Assembly (NCBI GenBank): GCA_910589655.1
Contig: CAJUTJ010000060.1
Coordinates: 1-12,689, forward strand
Direction: 5' to 3'
From: an uncultured Acetatifactor sp.
GTDB lineage: Bacteria > Bacillota > Clostridia > Lachnospirales > Lachnospiraceae
Length of the DNA stretch: 12,689 nt
Each line of letters opens with the position of its first letter. Within the stretch, counting starts at the first letter, position 1. A model generated the notes under the pieces. The model was not told the origin of the DNA, did no database searches, and was given only the letters and a program-made list of their open reading frames with translations. Positions 1 through 8,319 of this stretch are shown here, piece by piece. The translations under genes were made by a program, and so were the position numbers.

Positions 1-141
1 ACTGACACCTTGGCTTGTCTGATTTTTCATCTGCTTCGTTGTCGTCAATCGACGTAGCCACCGCTACGCCTCATTCCTCCGCCTTGCATATGAAATAATC
101 ATTCTGCGCCAATGTATCAGAAATTAATTATTCGTTGTACC
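1..141. repeat. Left copy of 161-bp repeat element (truncated by window)
   Basis: Positions 14-112 match 175-273 at a constant offset of 161 bases with no gaps. Shared blocks include the CATCTGC at 28 and 189, the CCGCCTTGCA around 79 and 240, and the ATTCTGCG at 101 and 262. The copy contains a CGTAGC/GCTACG stem at 53-68. Its left end lies outside the window and its right end is diverged. It looks like an older tandem copy of the element at 142-302. No coding function is seen. Confidence 0.6.
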
Positions 142-302
142 AGTGTACTGTATCATTCACATTTCGCCAAATAACTTGCCTAAATTTCCATCTGCCGCGT
201 TGTCGTCGGTCAACGATGCCACCACATCGCTTCCCTTCTCCGCCTTGCAGACTGAAAATATATTCTGCGTCATTTAGATGAAAATGAATAATACAGTACA
301 CT
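142..302. mobile_element. 161-bp MITE-like element with terminal inverted repeats
   Basis: The ends are 17-bp inverted repeats, 142-158 and 286-302, with a single mismatch. The element is exactly 161 bp, the same as the offset to the related copy on its left, so the copies are tandem. Inside are two stem-loops, CGTTG/CAACG at 197-214 and CGATG/CATCG at 214-229. The second differs from its counterpart in the left copy at two base pairs that change on both sides of the stem. It encodes no transposase. On the minus strand it contains a 37-codon ATG-to-TGA frame that is broken by a stop in the left copy, so it is probably not a gene. A non-autonomous mobile or dispersed intergenic element is the best reading. 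Confidence 0.55.
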
Positions 303-315
303 AGATGCGTGTTCC

Positions 316-329
316 GACGCTGATGCGTC
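316..329. repeat. Short stem-loop GACGC/GCGTC
   Basis: GACGC (316-320) and GCGTC (325-329) form a 5-bp stem with a four-base loop. It is the first of a run of stem-loops between the MITE-like element and the sortase gene. Confidence 0.4.
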
Positions 330-358
330 TGAAATCCCTTCCGGACGCTAAAACAAGC

Positions 359-409
359 AAAGGGACTACGTGTTGTAGTCTACATTCAGACTATCACATG
401 TAGTCCCTT
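359..409 (-). terminator. Long hairpin, probable terminator of the sortase transcript
   Basis: AAGGGACTAC pairs with GTAGTCCCTT. The stem continues inward, with a few mismatches or wobbles, through AGTCT/AGACT to a six-base loop, about 22 pairs in total. On the minus strand the stem is followed by a T-rich stretch (TTTGCTTGTTTT) interrupted by GC and G. It lies about 180 bases past the sortase stop, so it would end the lyase-sortase transcript. The imperfect T-tract lowers confidence. Confidence 0.45.
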
Positions 410-431
410 GAGTCAAGGAAAAAGTGTGAAG

Positions 432-489
432 GAAATCACTAAGCTCGGAAAGACCTCGCTAAGTGATTTCACGCTCTGTGGAGCAGAGC
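432..489. repeat. Two adjacent stem-loops
   Basis: GAAATCACT...AGTGATTTC forms an imperfect 17-bp stem at 432-470, directly followed by GCTCTG/CAGAGC at 473-489. On the minus strand both lie between the sortase stop and the long hairpin. They look like a structured 3' untranslated region or a dispersed intergenic element. No coding potential is seen. Confidence 0.45.
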
Positions 490-524
490 TTCTTCCAGAC
501 TTGCACCGATTCATAAATTGTTTG

Positions 525-566
525 TGCCGACTGCGTCGGCATGTCTATTTGAGCCGCTAAAGCGGC
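525..566. repeat. Two GC-rich stem-loops just past the sortase stop
   Basis: TGCCGAC/GTCGGCA (525-541, three-base loop) and GCCGCT/AGCGGC (553-566, two-base loop) are short perfect stems within 60 bases of the sortase stop codon. Neither is followed by a T-run on the minus strand, so they are not clear terminators. They may protect the 3' end of the mRNA. Confidence 0.45.
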
Positions 567-586
567 ATGGAGGTTTTTATGAAAAC

Positions 587-1429
587 TTACCGCAAAATCC
601 CCATCACCACAAAACGGGCATCATCATACTCATAGCTGCAGGTAGCAAGGGTAAGAATACGGTCTTCCGCCTCCGGCTTCACATCGCTTTCAAAAACGCT
701 GTTTCCTACCATCTGATCCAGCCATGCTTTGTACTCCTCCTTAGTGGCAAACTCAATCTGCCACGCATCGCTGTCCACATCCGTCACAAAACCTGCAAAG
801 ATTTCCACTTGATAGGATTCCTCAGGTGTGGTGAGCCACAGCACGGGATGTGTATCATAGTAGGACTGGCTCCCGTACTTGGTCAGGCTTGCAAACATAC
901 TTCCGTTCCTCATATGGTGTCCATGAATAATGCTGTTTGTATTGGAAAAATCCGTTTCATTCAGGCTGTCCATGAAAATACTGCCGCATTTGTTTTCTTT
1001 CCCGTTGAACATATGGGTGAGGTAATAGATATTGTCCTCTCCTTGAACAATGGGATAGTTGATGGTGGTTCCGGGTCCGTAAATCCATCCTACCACGTCT
1101 TCATTCTGTGTGCGTAGAGCCTCAAAATTTACCTGAGGCTGCTGGCCGTAATAGATGTGCCCTGAGTCCGCCATACCGGCCGTTGCCGATTCGTCTGTTC
1201 TTCCGGTATTTTCGGCCTGCCCCGGACTGCCGGAATCGGAATCTGCCCCTTGCTGTAAAGCCACATCCTCTTCCTCGGGCAGAAAGACATATGCTTCCAG
1301 CCCCTTATAGACAGCATCTCCCCCATTGTACTCCAAAAGGATTCGTACCAAGGCTATTATAGCCGCAACCGCCAGTACCCCCAGCAAGCCAAGAATTGCT
1401 AATTCCGATTTTTTCCATTTCGTATGCAT
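587..1429 (-). CDS. srtB: Class B sortase
   Basis: This is a membrane-anchored transpeptidase that cleaves a C-terminal sorting signal and joins the protein to the cell-wall cross-bridge. The 280 residues show a short basic N-terminus, one membrane segment (about residues 10-33), a polar acidic linker (about 50-90) and the catalytic domain. Catalytic residues are visible: His171 in IHGHHM, Cys264 in TLATCSY and Arg272 in DDARFVV. The GHHMRNGSMF context and the TLATC block are those of class B rather than class A sortases. A GGGGAG site precedes the ATG. The gene lies 188 bases downstream of the lyase on the same strand, and the lyase ends in a VKTGD sorting signal, so the lyase is the likely substrate (inference). 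The exact cell-wall attachment point cannot be read from sequence. Confidence 0.93.
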   Translation of the reverse strand: MHTKWKKSELAILGLLGVLAVAAIIALVRILLEYNGGDAVYKGLEAYVFLPEEEDVALQQGADSDSGSPGQAENTGRTDESATAGMADSGHIYYGQQPQVNFEALRTQNEDVVGWIYGPGTTINYPIVQGEDNIYYLTHMFNGKENKCGSIFMDSLNETDFSNTNSIIHGHHMRNGSMFASLTKYGSQSYYDTHPVLWLTTPEESYQVEIFAGFVTDVDSDAWQIEFATKEEYKAWLDQMVGNSVFESDVKPEAEDRILTLATCSYEYDDARFVVMGILR

Positions 1430-1547
1430 CTTTCTCTCCCCGTCCGTTCAAAAGAGCGTGAATAAGCACCTCTCTTTTTCTTCTCTATAATATCTATTTA
1501 ATATTTTAAACCTTTTGGGGCATATTGTCCAAGCTTTTTTACTGCAA

Positions 1548-1575
1548 GACCGATGCAGCATACACCGCATCGGTC
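1548..1575. repeat. Perfect 9-bp stem-loop between lyase and sortase genes
   Basis: GACCGATGC and GCATCGGTC are separated by ten bases. On the minus strand the stem lies 43 bases past the lyase stop and is not followed by a T-run. It is more likely an attenuating or mRNA-stabilising hairpin that lowers sortase expression relative to the lyase than a full terminator. An AT-rich stretch (about 1485-1510) between it and srtB contains a weak TATTAT box that could serve as a separate srtB promoter. Confidence 0.5.
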
Positions 1576-1617
1576 CCACAATTAGAAATTATCTGAAACT
1601 ATTTCCGTTTTATTTAC

Positions 1618-4600
1618 TTATTCGTTCTTCGTTCCGTTGGAATTACGTCTGCGCCGATATACCAGAACACCTGCACCCGCTGCTGCCGCTACAAGCACAA
1701 TGCTCCAGATTACTGCTGCAACGTTCATATTGTCACCGGTCTTCACTGCCGTTGTGGTTACATTTTCGCCTGTTTCATCCGAATCGTCATCATCGTCATC
1801 CGAATCATCCGGAGTCTCCACGGCGATGGACTTCCAAGCGACCGCAAAAGGAGATGCACTCATTACATGCAGCTTCAGACCCTCCTCCGTCTTAGCCACT
1901 TCGGGATACTCTATGGTACCCGGTACCTGACTGTTCCAACTCTGTGTAATCAAATGGCTTACGGTAAAGTCATAATCCTCCTTGTTGGTTCCCTGAGGAT
2001 AAGGCAGAATTACATCCACGCCTTCCTTGGGAATATTGTCCGCATCCGCATCAACCCAAGTATTACCGCCGTCTGCGTTGACCTTAATGGTAACCTCCCA
2101 AACTACGGAAGATGCACCCGCATACGTTTCCTTTGCTACCGTATTCTGCAGATATGTAATCAATTCCGCAATGGTAGAACAGCCTGTTTTATCTTTCACA
2201 TCTTGCGTTAAGGTCGTCTCAGGAATCGTTGCAGACACTTCTACCTTTACTTCCTGCGTATTGTCCGGCTGGTCAGGATTCGGGTTATCGGTGCCCGGAT
2301 TGTCGGGATCCGGCTGTTCAGTGCCCGGATTGTCGGGTCCCGGCTGCTCGGTGCCCGGATTGTCGGGATTTTCCTCCGGCTTCTTCTCCAATGCGGCAAT
2401 AGCATCCTCAATTGCCTTGGCCATTGCATCCACCTTAGCCTGCTCGGTCTTGGAAAGCCCCAAAACTACAGCATTCCAAGCATCCAGAACTGCATCAAAG
2501 TTCACATAATCCTCAGGATTCAGCTGGCTTGCCTTCTCGATAGCAGCTGTCACTGCAGTATAGTCAGCGGACTCCATATTATAAATCATATTACCTTCAT
2601 GATCGGTATAAGTAAAGCTTGTGATTTCCACGGTAGCGCCGATCAAGCCGATACCATAGCGTACAGCATCACCCTTCTTGAAATAATTCTCATTCGTCTT
2701 AAAGGTCTCGGAAGCCTTTGAACCGCTTTCGTTCTCCCATTTCACCGTATACTGGCCGTTCTTGTCATAGCTGAAGGTCACTGTGTACACTTCGTCCATG
2801 GTGATGGGCTGTTTGGTTCCGCCGTTTCCGGTCTTATCACCCTTAGTCCAGAACTTGGATACTGCCTCGGCAGTCTTCGTACAAGGCCTGAACCCAAGGC
2901 TGTCAAATGCCTGCTGGCCTTCCGTTACGTCAAACACACCGATAAACACACCGGTATTATCATTTTTTGCCACCGGCAGAAGCTTAGTTACCGTAATCTG
3001 TAACGTCATTTCATGAGGCTGCGTTACCTCCGGGAACAAGATCCAGCTCTCGTTTACGGCATCCTTATAGCTGTCACCGCCGGGGAAACCGGTGGATGTG
3101 GAGCCGGAGTCTGCAATCTGTGTCAGGATCAGTTTTCCGTCTTTTTCCTCTACTGTCAGCAAGTCCTGAGGATCCACTTCCTCAAAGGTAACGGGCACTA
3201 CGGGACGCTTCACGCCCTTTGCGGTAACTACCACATTACCTGACAAATTCTTCAGGGAAATAATTCCCTTCTCCCTGTCGTAATCAACCGCTACTTCTTT
3301 ACCGTCTACGGTTACCGTAACAGTCTCGGGAAGCAGGTAGCCCTTCACATTGGTGAGGACAACGGAAATATCCTCCCCTACTGCAAACTGCTCCGCACCG
3401 GCGTATTCCACATTCTCCATATCATATGTAATGGTACCGAAAGCTGTGTTTACTTTAATGTTAGAGAACTCTGCGGTAGCATAATTCTCCAGCTTATTGG
3501 CAGCCTTGCCTGCTTCTACGGCAAAGCCTACGTATACGGTATCGGGCAGATCTACCGTAAGCTGCCCTACCGTCCGCCATACCTGACCGTCATCGGATAC
3601 CGCGCCGGTAAATACATCGCCCACTCTTGTCAGTTTCAGCCATGTGCCGTTATAAGTATCACCTGTTTTAAAGTTCAAATCTGTGAGAATCGGAATTCCT
3701 GCCTTCTCTGCTGCGGAAGCGCTGTCCACTGTCTCAGTGATCTCGGTGATATTGCCGCCCTTCTGGTCTCTATTCACCATGAATGCCGTCCATACGGTGC
3801 TGTAGCCGTCCCAGATCTTTGTCATGGTCAGACCCAACGCCACCGTAGCTGCATCTTTGTCCAGAGACTCTCTGAACATCAAACCGTTAAAAGTATGGCA
3901 GTCAACTGCGGTATAGTAATCCAATCTCGTCACCAGCTCGGTGTCGCCGGTCAACTCCTGATATACATAGTGGAAGTCATCCGATGCCGCGCTGTTCAAA
4001 GGAGAGCCCGCAACGCTGCCTTCACACTTGCCCAGCTTGCCCGCACCCTTTACGGTGAGTACGCCGTCTGTCAAAGATGCCGTACCGGGCACTGCAGGGT
4101 TGCCGATATCCTGACTCTTCCATTCACCGATACCTGCTGTGGAGTTCACATGCAGCTTGGAGGTATTGCTTTGAGTCGCTCTGCCCTCGCTGTCGTAAGC
4201 GCGGACGGAAATATTATATGTTCCGTCTGCCAAACCGGTATAGGTGTAGCTGCAGGAACCGCCGCTTTCCGTGCCTACCAATTGATCCCCATTGTAGAAT
4301 TCTACCTTATCAATGGTTGCTCCGCCATTTGCCGTTGCATTGGCCGTTACGGTAACGTTGTCGCCTTCATTCACCAAGGTATTATTGGCAAGATCAATGG
4401 TCACATCAGGGTTCAACGCAGTGTAGCCGTTGGCAACCACATCCTTAACCAACTCATTGCAGTATACTTCAAGCCATGAATATCCGTAATTCGGAGAGTT
4501 CGAATCATTGGTAGCGGGCTTTATGCTGTCCAAATCATCCGGCGGGCTGTTAGGATCCAGACCATGGGCAGTCTCCCAATCATCGGGGATACCGTCATGA

Positions 4601-6581
4601 TCGCTGTCTACACGGCCCTCGTCCTCAGCCGTCACCGTTCTGGCAGGATAACCGCCTACTTCCTCGGGTCTGTTCACATAGAGACCGGTATCCGTCTTCA
4701 CCTGCGCTACCACCCTTGCGTCGATTGCATCACGCACAGGGTAAGTTGCACCTGCACTGTTCAATACCAGATCGTAGCAGTCTTCCGCCGATACAAGCTT
4801 TACGGTAGCAAAAGCGTCAAAATCAAACTTTGTAGCATCGGAAGTCGTATATGGTGTAGCGGAAATATAGTTCGGAGCGTCCTCCTTAATACCTAACGCG
4901 TTGTCAGCGGATATGGCATCATTTCCCTCCAAGATATTTCCGTTGACATAGAAACCGCCGAATTTACCGTTCTCACCCACATTGATCAGGGAATCCATTA
5001 TGTTATCTCTGGTTCCCACACCGGGTTTTACATAGTTATTAATATAATTTGTATAGGCATATCCTCCGCCGTAGCAAGGATAGAAGCCCTGATTGTAAAG
5101 TACGTTGTTGCTCAGCTGCAAGGTTGCAGTACTGGGCGTCTTCGTAGGATCCTTAGCATCTGCAATGGGATCCGACATGGAACCGCCTCCGATACGAGGA
5201 TTTCTGGAGGTATGGTTAGCCAGCAGATTATATTGGAACACTGTATTGTCACCCCCGAAGATGCCGCCGTATCCGTGACGTCCTTTGGAATGTCCGGATA
5301 CCGTCAAGCTCTCGGAAATGATACACCACTGCACGGTACCGTTTCTGCCTCTGTAGGTGGACAGCGTCTCGTCCGTATTCCAGCTGAAAGTACAATGGTC
5401 AATCATAAAGGTATCATTATCGCGGCCCCAAAGCGCATCCATGGAGTCTCCGCCCTTTATCAGATTTCTTGATCCCACGCGGAAACGCACAAATCGGATC
5501 ACGATATTCTGGCTGTCACTGATATTTGTGTCATAGCCTTCAATGGTAATACCGTCTCCGGGCGCTGTCTGTCCGGCTATGGTAATATTCTGTTTTTGTT
5601 TAAAGGTCAAGGTAGATTCCAGCTGAATCGTTCCTCCCACATCAAACACAATGGTACGTCCTGCCGCAGGAGCGGTCTCAATACCATAGCGGAGGGAACC
5701 TTCGCCGCTGTCATTCAGGTTAGTTACCACATACACATCACCGCCGCGGCCGCCGGTAGCATACATACCGCCGCCCTCTGCGCCGGGGAATGCGGGGAAG
5801 TCGCCTTCGGGGAATTCAATGGGACCTTCGCCTTCGTAAGCATAGGCAATATTGTATATCTGCATATTTGCTCCAAGTGCCCAGAGATAATATTCCTTAC
5901 CTGCTTCAACCACAAAAGTTATCTCATCGGCTTTTTGCGAAGCCATTGTCACCACTGTTGCCGGAGCATCTCCACACTGCAAATAAACTTCTGCTTTAGG
6001 ATAGTCCATAGCAACTGTAATCTCCGCATCCTTTGTGGATGTGATTTTTATTACACCCTTCGAAAAATCAGATAAAGGCGTCGTTGTCGGATCGGCCGGC
6101 GTTGCAGGGCCTTTATCTTTCGTCTTGATAGCCTTCGCATATGAAGAACCCGCAATTTCTTTAGACGCAACAACGTAATCCATACCTTTCCCGACAAACT
6201 CTATGCTGACAACATTGCCAGTACTGGTATATGTACCCAGACTAATTAAATACACAGGATTACCATTTTTGTCCGGTGCTCCTTCCGTCATATTCCATGA
6301 CGAAAAATCAAAAGCACCTCTTTCAATCGGTGCCGTAGATCTTGCAAACAACGAAGCAATGTTCCCGGACACACTTCCATCACCGCCACTGGTACTGGAT
6401 GTCTGAGACATTTCAGTATCTGCGGACGGATTCGTTGGTTCATCCATCGTCTGACCCGTTGGCAATTCTGTCTGTGCTTCCTCCGCATGTACGCTGCCTA
6501 ATGGATCAGCGGAAGAAAATACCCCCCCCACGCCAAAATGGCAGCTAGCGAAAGGGCTACAAATTGTTTCCTACGTTTCAT
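1618..6581 (-). CDS. Giant cell-wall-anchored PL1 pectate lyase, start frameshifted at a G8 tract
   Basis: This is a secreted enzyme that cleaves polygalacturonate by beta-elimination and is held on the wall by a sortase. The long frame (1637 codons counted from a GTG at 6531) holds an unassigned beta-rich N-terminal region (about 70-235), then a PL1-type parallel beta-helix (about 245-640). Its motifs are FPGAEGGG, ATGGRGGDVYVVTNLNDSG, MIDHCTFSW, D387-E388 and the catalytic-type RNPR (443-446). Next come a calcium-binding-like DSDHDGIPDDWE segment (642-653), a bacterial Ig-like domain (about 708-796), a concanavalin/DUF1349-like domain (about 800-1028), further beta domains, a short helical FIVAR-like segment (about 1321-1384), PDNPGTEQPG repeats, a pre-anchor domain, a D/S-rich linker, VKTGD (1596-1600), a membrane segment and an RRRR tail. 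The true start is probably the ATG at 6581: GGAGGG lies ten bases upstream, and the first residues, MKRRKQFVALSLAAILA, form a signal peptide. The G8 tract at 6522-6529 takes that frame to a TAG at 6498-6500. Nine or six Gs would restore one frame of about 1654 residues. The GTG at 6531 has no ribosome-binding site. Confidence 0.9.
2262..2367 (-). repeat. Proline-rich 10-residue repeats in lyase wall-spanning region
   Basis: A 30-base unit encoding PDNPGTEQPG is repeated about three and a half times (residues 1389-1424 counted from the GTG), with the last units drifting to PDNPGTDNPN and PDQPDN. Such proline-rich spacers commonly carry a surface protein across the peptidoglycan. Copy number may vary between strains. 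Confidence 0.85.
6522..6529 (-). repeat. G8 homopolymer inside the lyase signal-peptide codons
   Basis: On the coding strand eight consecutive G residues follow the codons for MKRRKQFVALSLAAILA. With eight Gs the signal-peptide frame ends after 27 codons; with nine or six it joins the 1637-codon frame. The tract lies exactly where the membrane-crossing core of the signal peptide ends and the predicted cleavage region begins. Confidence 0.9.
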
Positions 6582-6618
6582 TTTTGTATTACCCTCCTTA
6601 AAGATTAAAATTTTCTTC

Positions 6619-6647
6619 ATAATAGCACATGTTACCAGTCAAGACAA
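6619..6647 (-). promoter_or_regulatory. Probable sigma-A promoter of the lyase gene
   Basis: TTGTCT (6642-6647) and TATTAT (6619-6624) are separated by 17 bases, and a TG two bases before the -10 box gives an extended -10. Transcription would start about 30 bases before the ATG at 6581, leaving a short leader with the ribosome-binding site. This placement supports the ATG at 6581 as the real start. Confidence 0.55.
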
Positions 6648-6680
6648 GTTTGGCTCCCGTATGTATTCACCCTCCGACAG

Positions 6681-6704
6681 CGATTTCGTGCTCGTGCACA
6701 ATCG
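6681..6704. promoter_or_regulatory. Operator-like inverted repeat upstream of lyase promoter
   Basis: Nested arms CGATT/AATCG and GTGC/GCAC form a near-palindrome about 35 bases upstream of the proposed -35 box. The position suits an activator. No regulator gene is in the window, so the assignment is speculative. Confidence 0.3.
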
Positions 6705-6764
6705 TGTTCTATACAATATATCCAATTTCCGCTCAGCCGTATTAGCAAATTCTCTTATGCAATA

Positions 6765-6778
6765 TGACACAAGTGTCA
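6765..6778. promoter_or_regulatory. TGACAC-AA-GTGTCA palindrome
   Basis: A perfect 6-bp inverted repeat with a two-base centre lies about 120 bases upstream of the proposed lyase -35 box. On the minus strand it includes TTGACA. No good -10 box follows at the right distance, so a protein-binding site is as likely as a second promoter. The rest of 6705-6990 is AT-rich and shows no gene. Confidence 0.3.
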
Positions 6779-6990
6779 ATATACTTGTACAACATGCACT
6801 CCCCAAGCAATCACTCATGGACAATTTACACAATTATTTCATTTATTAAATATTTTTTTGTTTCATCGGCGCCAATAGAGCATTTTTCTGCTTTTTCGCA
6901 TTTCTTTACACATATTACGGCATAAAACATACATCTTTTATAAAAATATTCTTTGCAGCCTTTACAATTCCCCTGCGCCCATTCGTTCCT

Positions 6991-7022
6991 CAAAAACAGG
7001 ACACTTGTCTGTTTCTTGTCCT
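6991..7022 (-). terminator. Rho-independent terminator of the LRR/Imm1-like gene
   Basis: Directly after the stop codon, the minus strand can pair AGGACA with TGTCCT, or alternatively ACAGAC with GTCCTGT with one bulged C. Both are closed by GTTTTTG. A stem followed at once by five T residues is the usual layout. Confidence 0.65.
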
Positions 7023-7023
7023 A

Positions 7024-7974
7024 TCAAGAAAACTCTGCCCATTGGACGGCAGGGTACAGCTTTCCTGTTTTGGCAAAGTAAACAGCACATTCTGCCGCCA
7101 GCTCCAAATCGTCCAGAGCAAAGCGTTTTGGTACAGGTGACTGTCCGCCGATTTCCACCGGGGCATCTTCCTCAACACCGGCATACTTTTCATTGATTGG
7201 CTGGAAGCAGACAGCGTCGCCATCCTCATTCCAGCTATTGAACAGGGGAGCAGCCCACCCTTTCTCAATATCCATGGTAAAAAAGTCTTCCTCTCCATTT
7301 TCGTCCAAAGATAAAAGGAGAGAGGTAATCTTTCCGTCTCTGATCTGTTCAGCCAGCTCATTCAAGACTTCTTGTGTAAGTTCATTGTTGCTAAAATGCT
7401 TTCGGCCATACTCCAGATAACAGGCAGTAAAGGTATCAGGTGAAGGAGCGGTAGCCTCTTGCGCGGGCACAACTTTGTATTTGGGAAAATTGTTATCACA
7501 ATAGGCAGGTTCATTCGTATAAATCTCACAAGATAATGTATCCAGCACTTCCGTGTGAATCAACTTCTTTCGGGCAGGAAGCGCCAGACTCTTTAGTTTG
7601 GTAAGTCCTGACAGCAAGGAACAATCTGTAAAGCCGGTGAACTGCAAGCTTAACCGGTATAGATTTTTCAATTTAGGCAGAAACGAAAAGTCATCAATAA
7701 TCCCTGACGGTGTGCGCTTTGGGAATTCCAAAACCTGCAGATTCGTCATTTCTCCCAGCAGAGCCCAGTCCCCGGTTCCGGACTTCAAATAATCCTGTAT
7801 ATGAGCTAACTTTTTCTCTGTATAGCTGCTGTAAGGAACAGGAAAATCTTTATCTGCCAGACGTTTGATCCGCCTTAGTTGGCTGATGTCCGTGAGATGC
7901 TTGGGAGTCAATGCAAGGTCAATCCAGCACAATAAATAGGGATTAGTGTTTTGAGTCATTTCTTCTAGTGTCAT
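7024..7974 (-). CDS. Leucine-rich-repeat-like protein with Imm1-like C-terminal domain
   Basis: A soluble acidic protein of 316 residues with no signal peptide or membrane segment. The N-terminal half has leucine-rich-repeat-like strands (around LTNLQVLEF-type and FLPKLKNLYRLSL segments, about residues 72-140). The C-terminal part (about 190-316) ends in VEIGGQSPVPKRFALDDL followed by a helix and LYPAVQWAEF. That pattern resembles Imm1-type immunity proteins of polymorphic toxin systems; this is recognition from memory, not a search. The start at 7974 is preferred over an in-frame ATG at 8040. AGAGGTGA lies four bases upstream of 7974, 8040 has no ribosome-binding site, and a TATAAT box (8005-8010) falls inside the extra 22 codons. 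No toxin gene is adjacent. It could equally be a general LRR scaffold protein. Confidence 0.8.
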   Translation of the reverse strand: MTLEEMTQNTNPYLLCWIDLALTPKHLTDISQLRRIKRLADKDFPVPYSSYTEKKLAHIQDYLKSGTGDWALLGEMTNLQVLEFPKRTPSGIIDDFSFLPKLKNLYRLSLQFTGFTDCSLLSGLTKLKSLALPARKKLIHTEVLDTLSCEIYTNEPAYCDNNFPKYKVVPAQEATAPSPDTFTACYLEYGRKHFSNNELTQEVLNELAEQIRDGKITSLLLSLDENGEEDFFTMDIEKGWAAPLFNSWNEDGDAVCFQPINEKYAGVEEDAPVEIGGQSPVPKRFALDDLELAAECAVYFAKTGKLYPAVQWAEFS

Positions 7975-8004
7975 ATAGTCACCTCTTTGTATATTTTTAC
8001 TTTC

Positions 8005-8010
8005 ATTATA
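8005..8010 (-). promoter_or_regulatory. -10 box of the LRR/Imm1-like gene
   Basis: A perfect TATAAT lies 31 bases upstream of the ATG at 7974. The -35 region is poor (TTCGTA at an 18-base spacing), so the promoter may be weak or activator-dependent. Confidence 0.45.
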
Positions 8011-8040
8011 ATTATCAAGTACAAATATTACGAAGTTCAT

Positions 8041-8319
8041 GAAGACACTTCTCTATTTCAATTTATTTGTACCTTATGTGGTCTGTCATTGCAAGAGGAA
8101 AAGGATATTATCGTTTATCAAAAGCATGAAGAATAATACGATTTCCCGTTTGTATAACTGTTAAGTGAATGTCTCGTAATTGCAGCAGACATTATGCGGC
8201 ATATTTCAGACGTTATGTCACAGGAACTCTTTTTCCCATAACAGTCGGCTGTCCTTCGGATGTATTGATAGAACGGATACTCGAAGCACAGCGTAGACTG
8301 CATCGGGAAATATCAGATA
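8041..8319. other. Gene-free spacer
   Basis: Short frames exist on both strands (for example 61 codons at 8118-8303, minus), but none has a ribosome-binding site or a recognisable product. No clear terminator for the DUF6891-like gene was found here, so read-through into the next gene is possible. Confidence 0.5.

Noticed and set aside
518..1117. Plus-strand frame opposite the sortase gene
   Set aside because: The minus frame has clear catalytic motifs and a ribosome-binding site; the plus frame is an antisense shadow. The same holds for the plus-strand frames opposite the lyase (for example 3895-4479).
6529..6531. GTG as start of the lyase
   Set aside because: No ribosome-binding site precedes it, it would give no signal peptide on a protein with a wall-sorting signal, and a well-placed ATG with a signal peptide lies 50 bases upstream in the frame that the G-tract would join.
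8118..8303. 61-codon minus-strand frame
   Set aside because: No ribosome-binding site, no recognisable domain and atypical composition.
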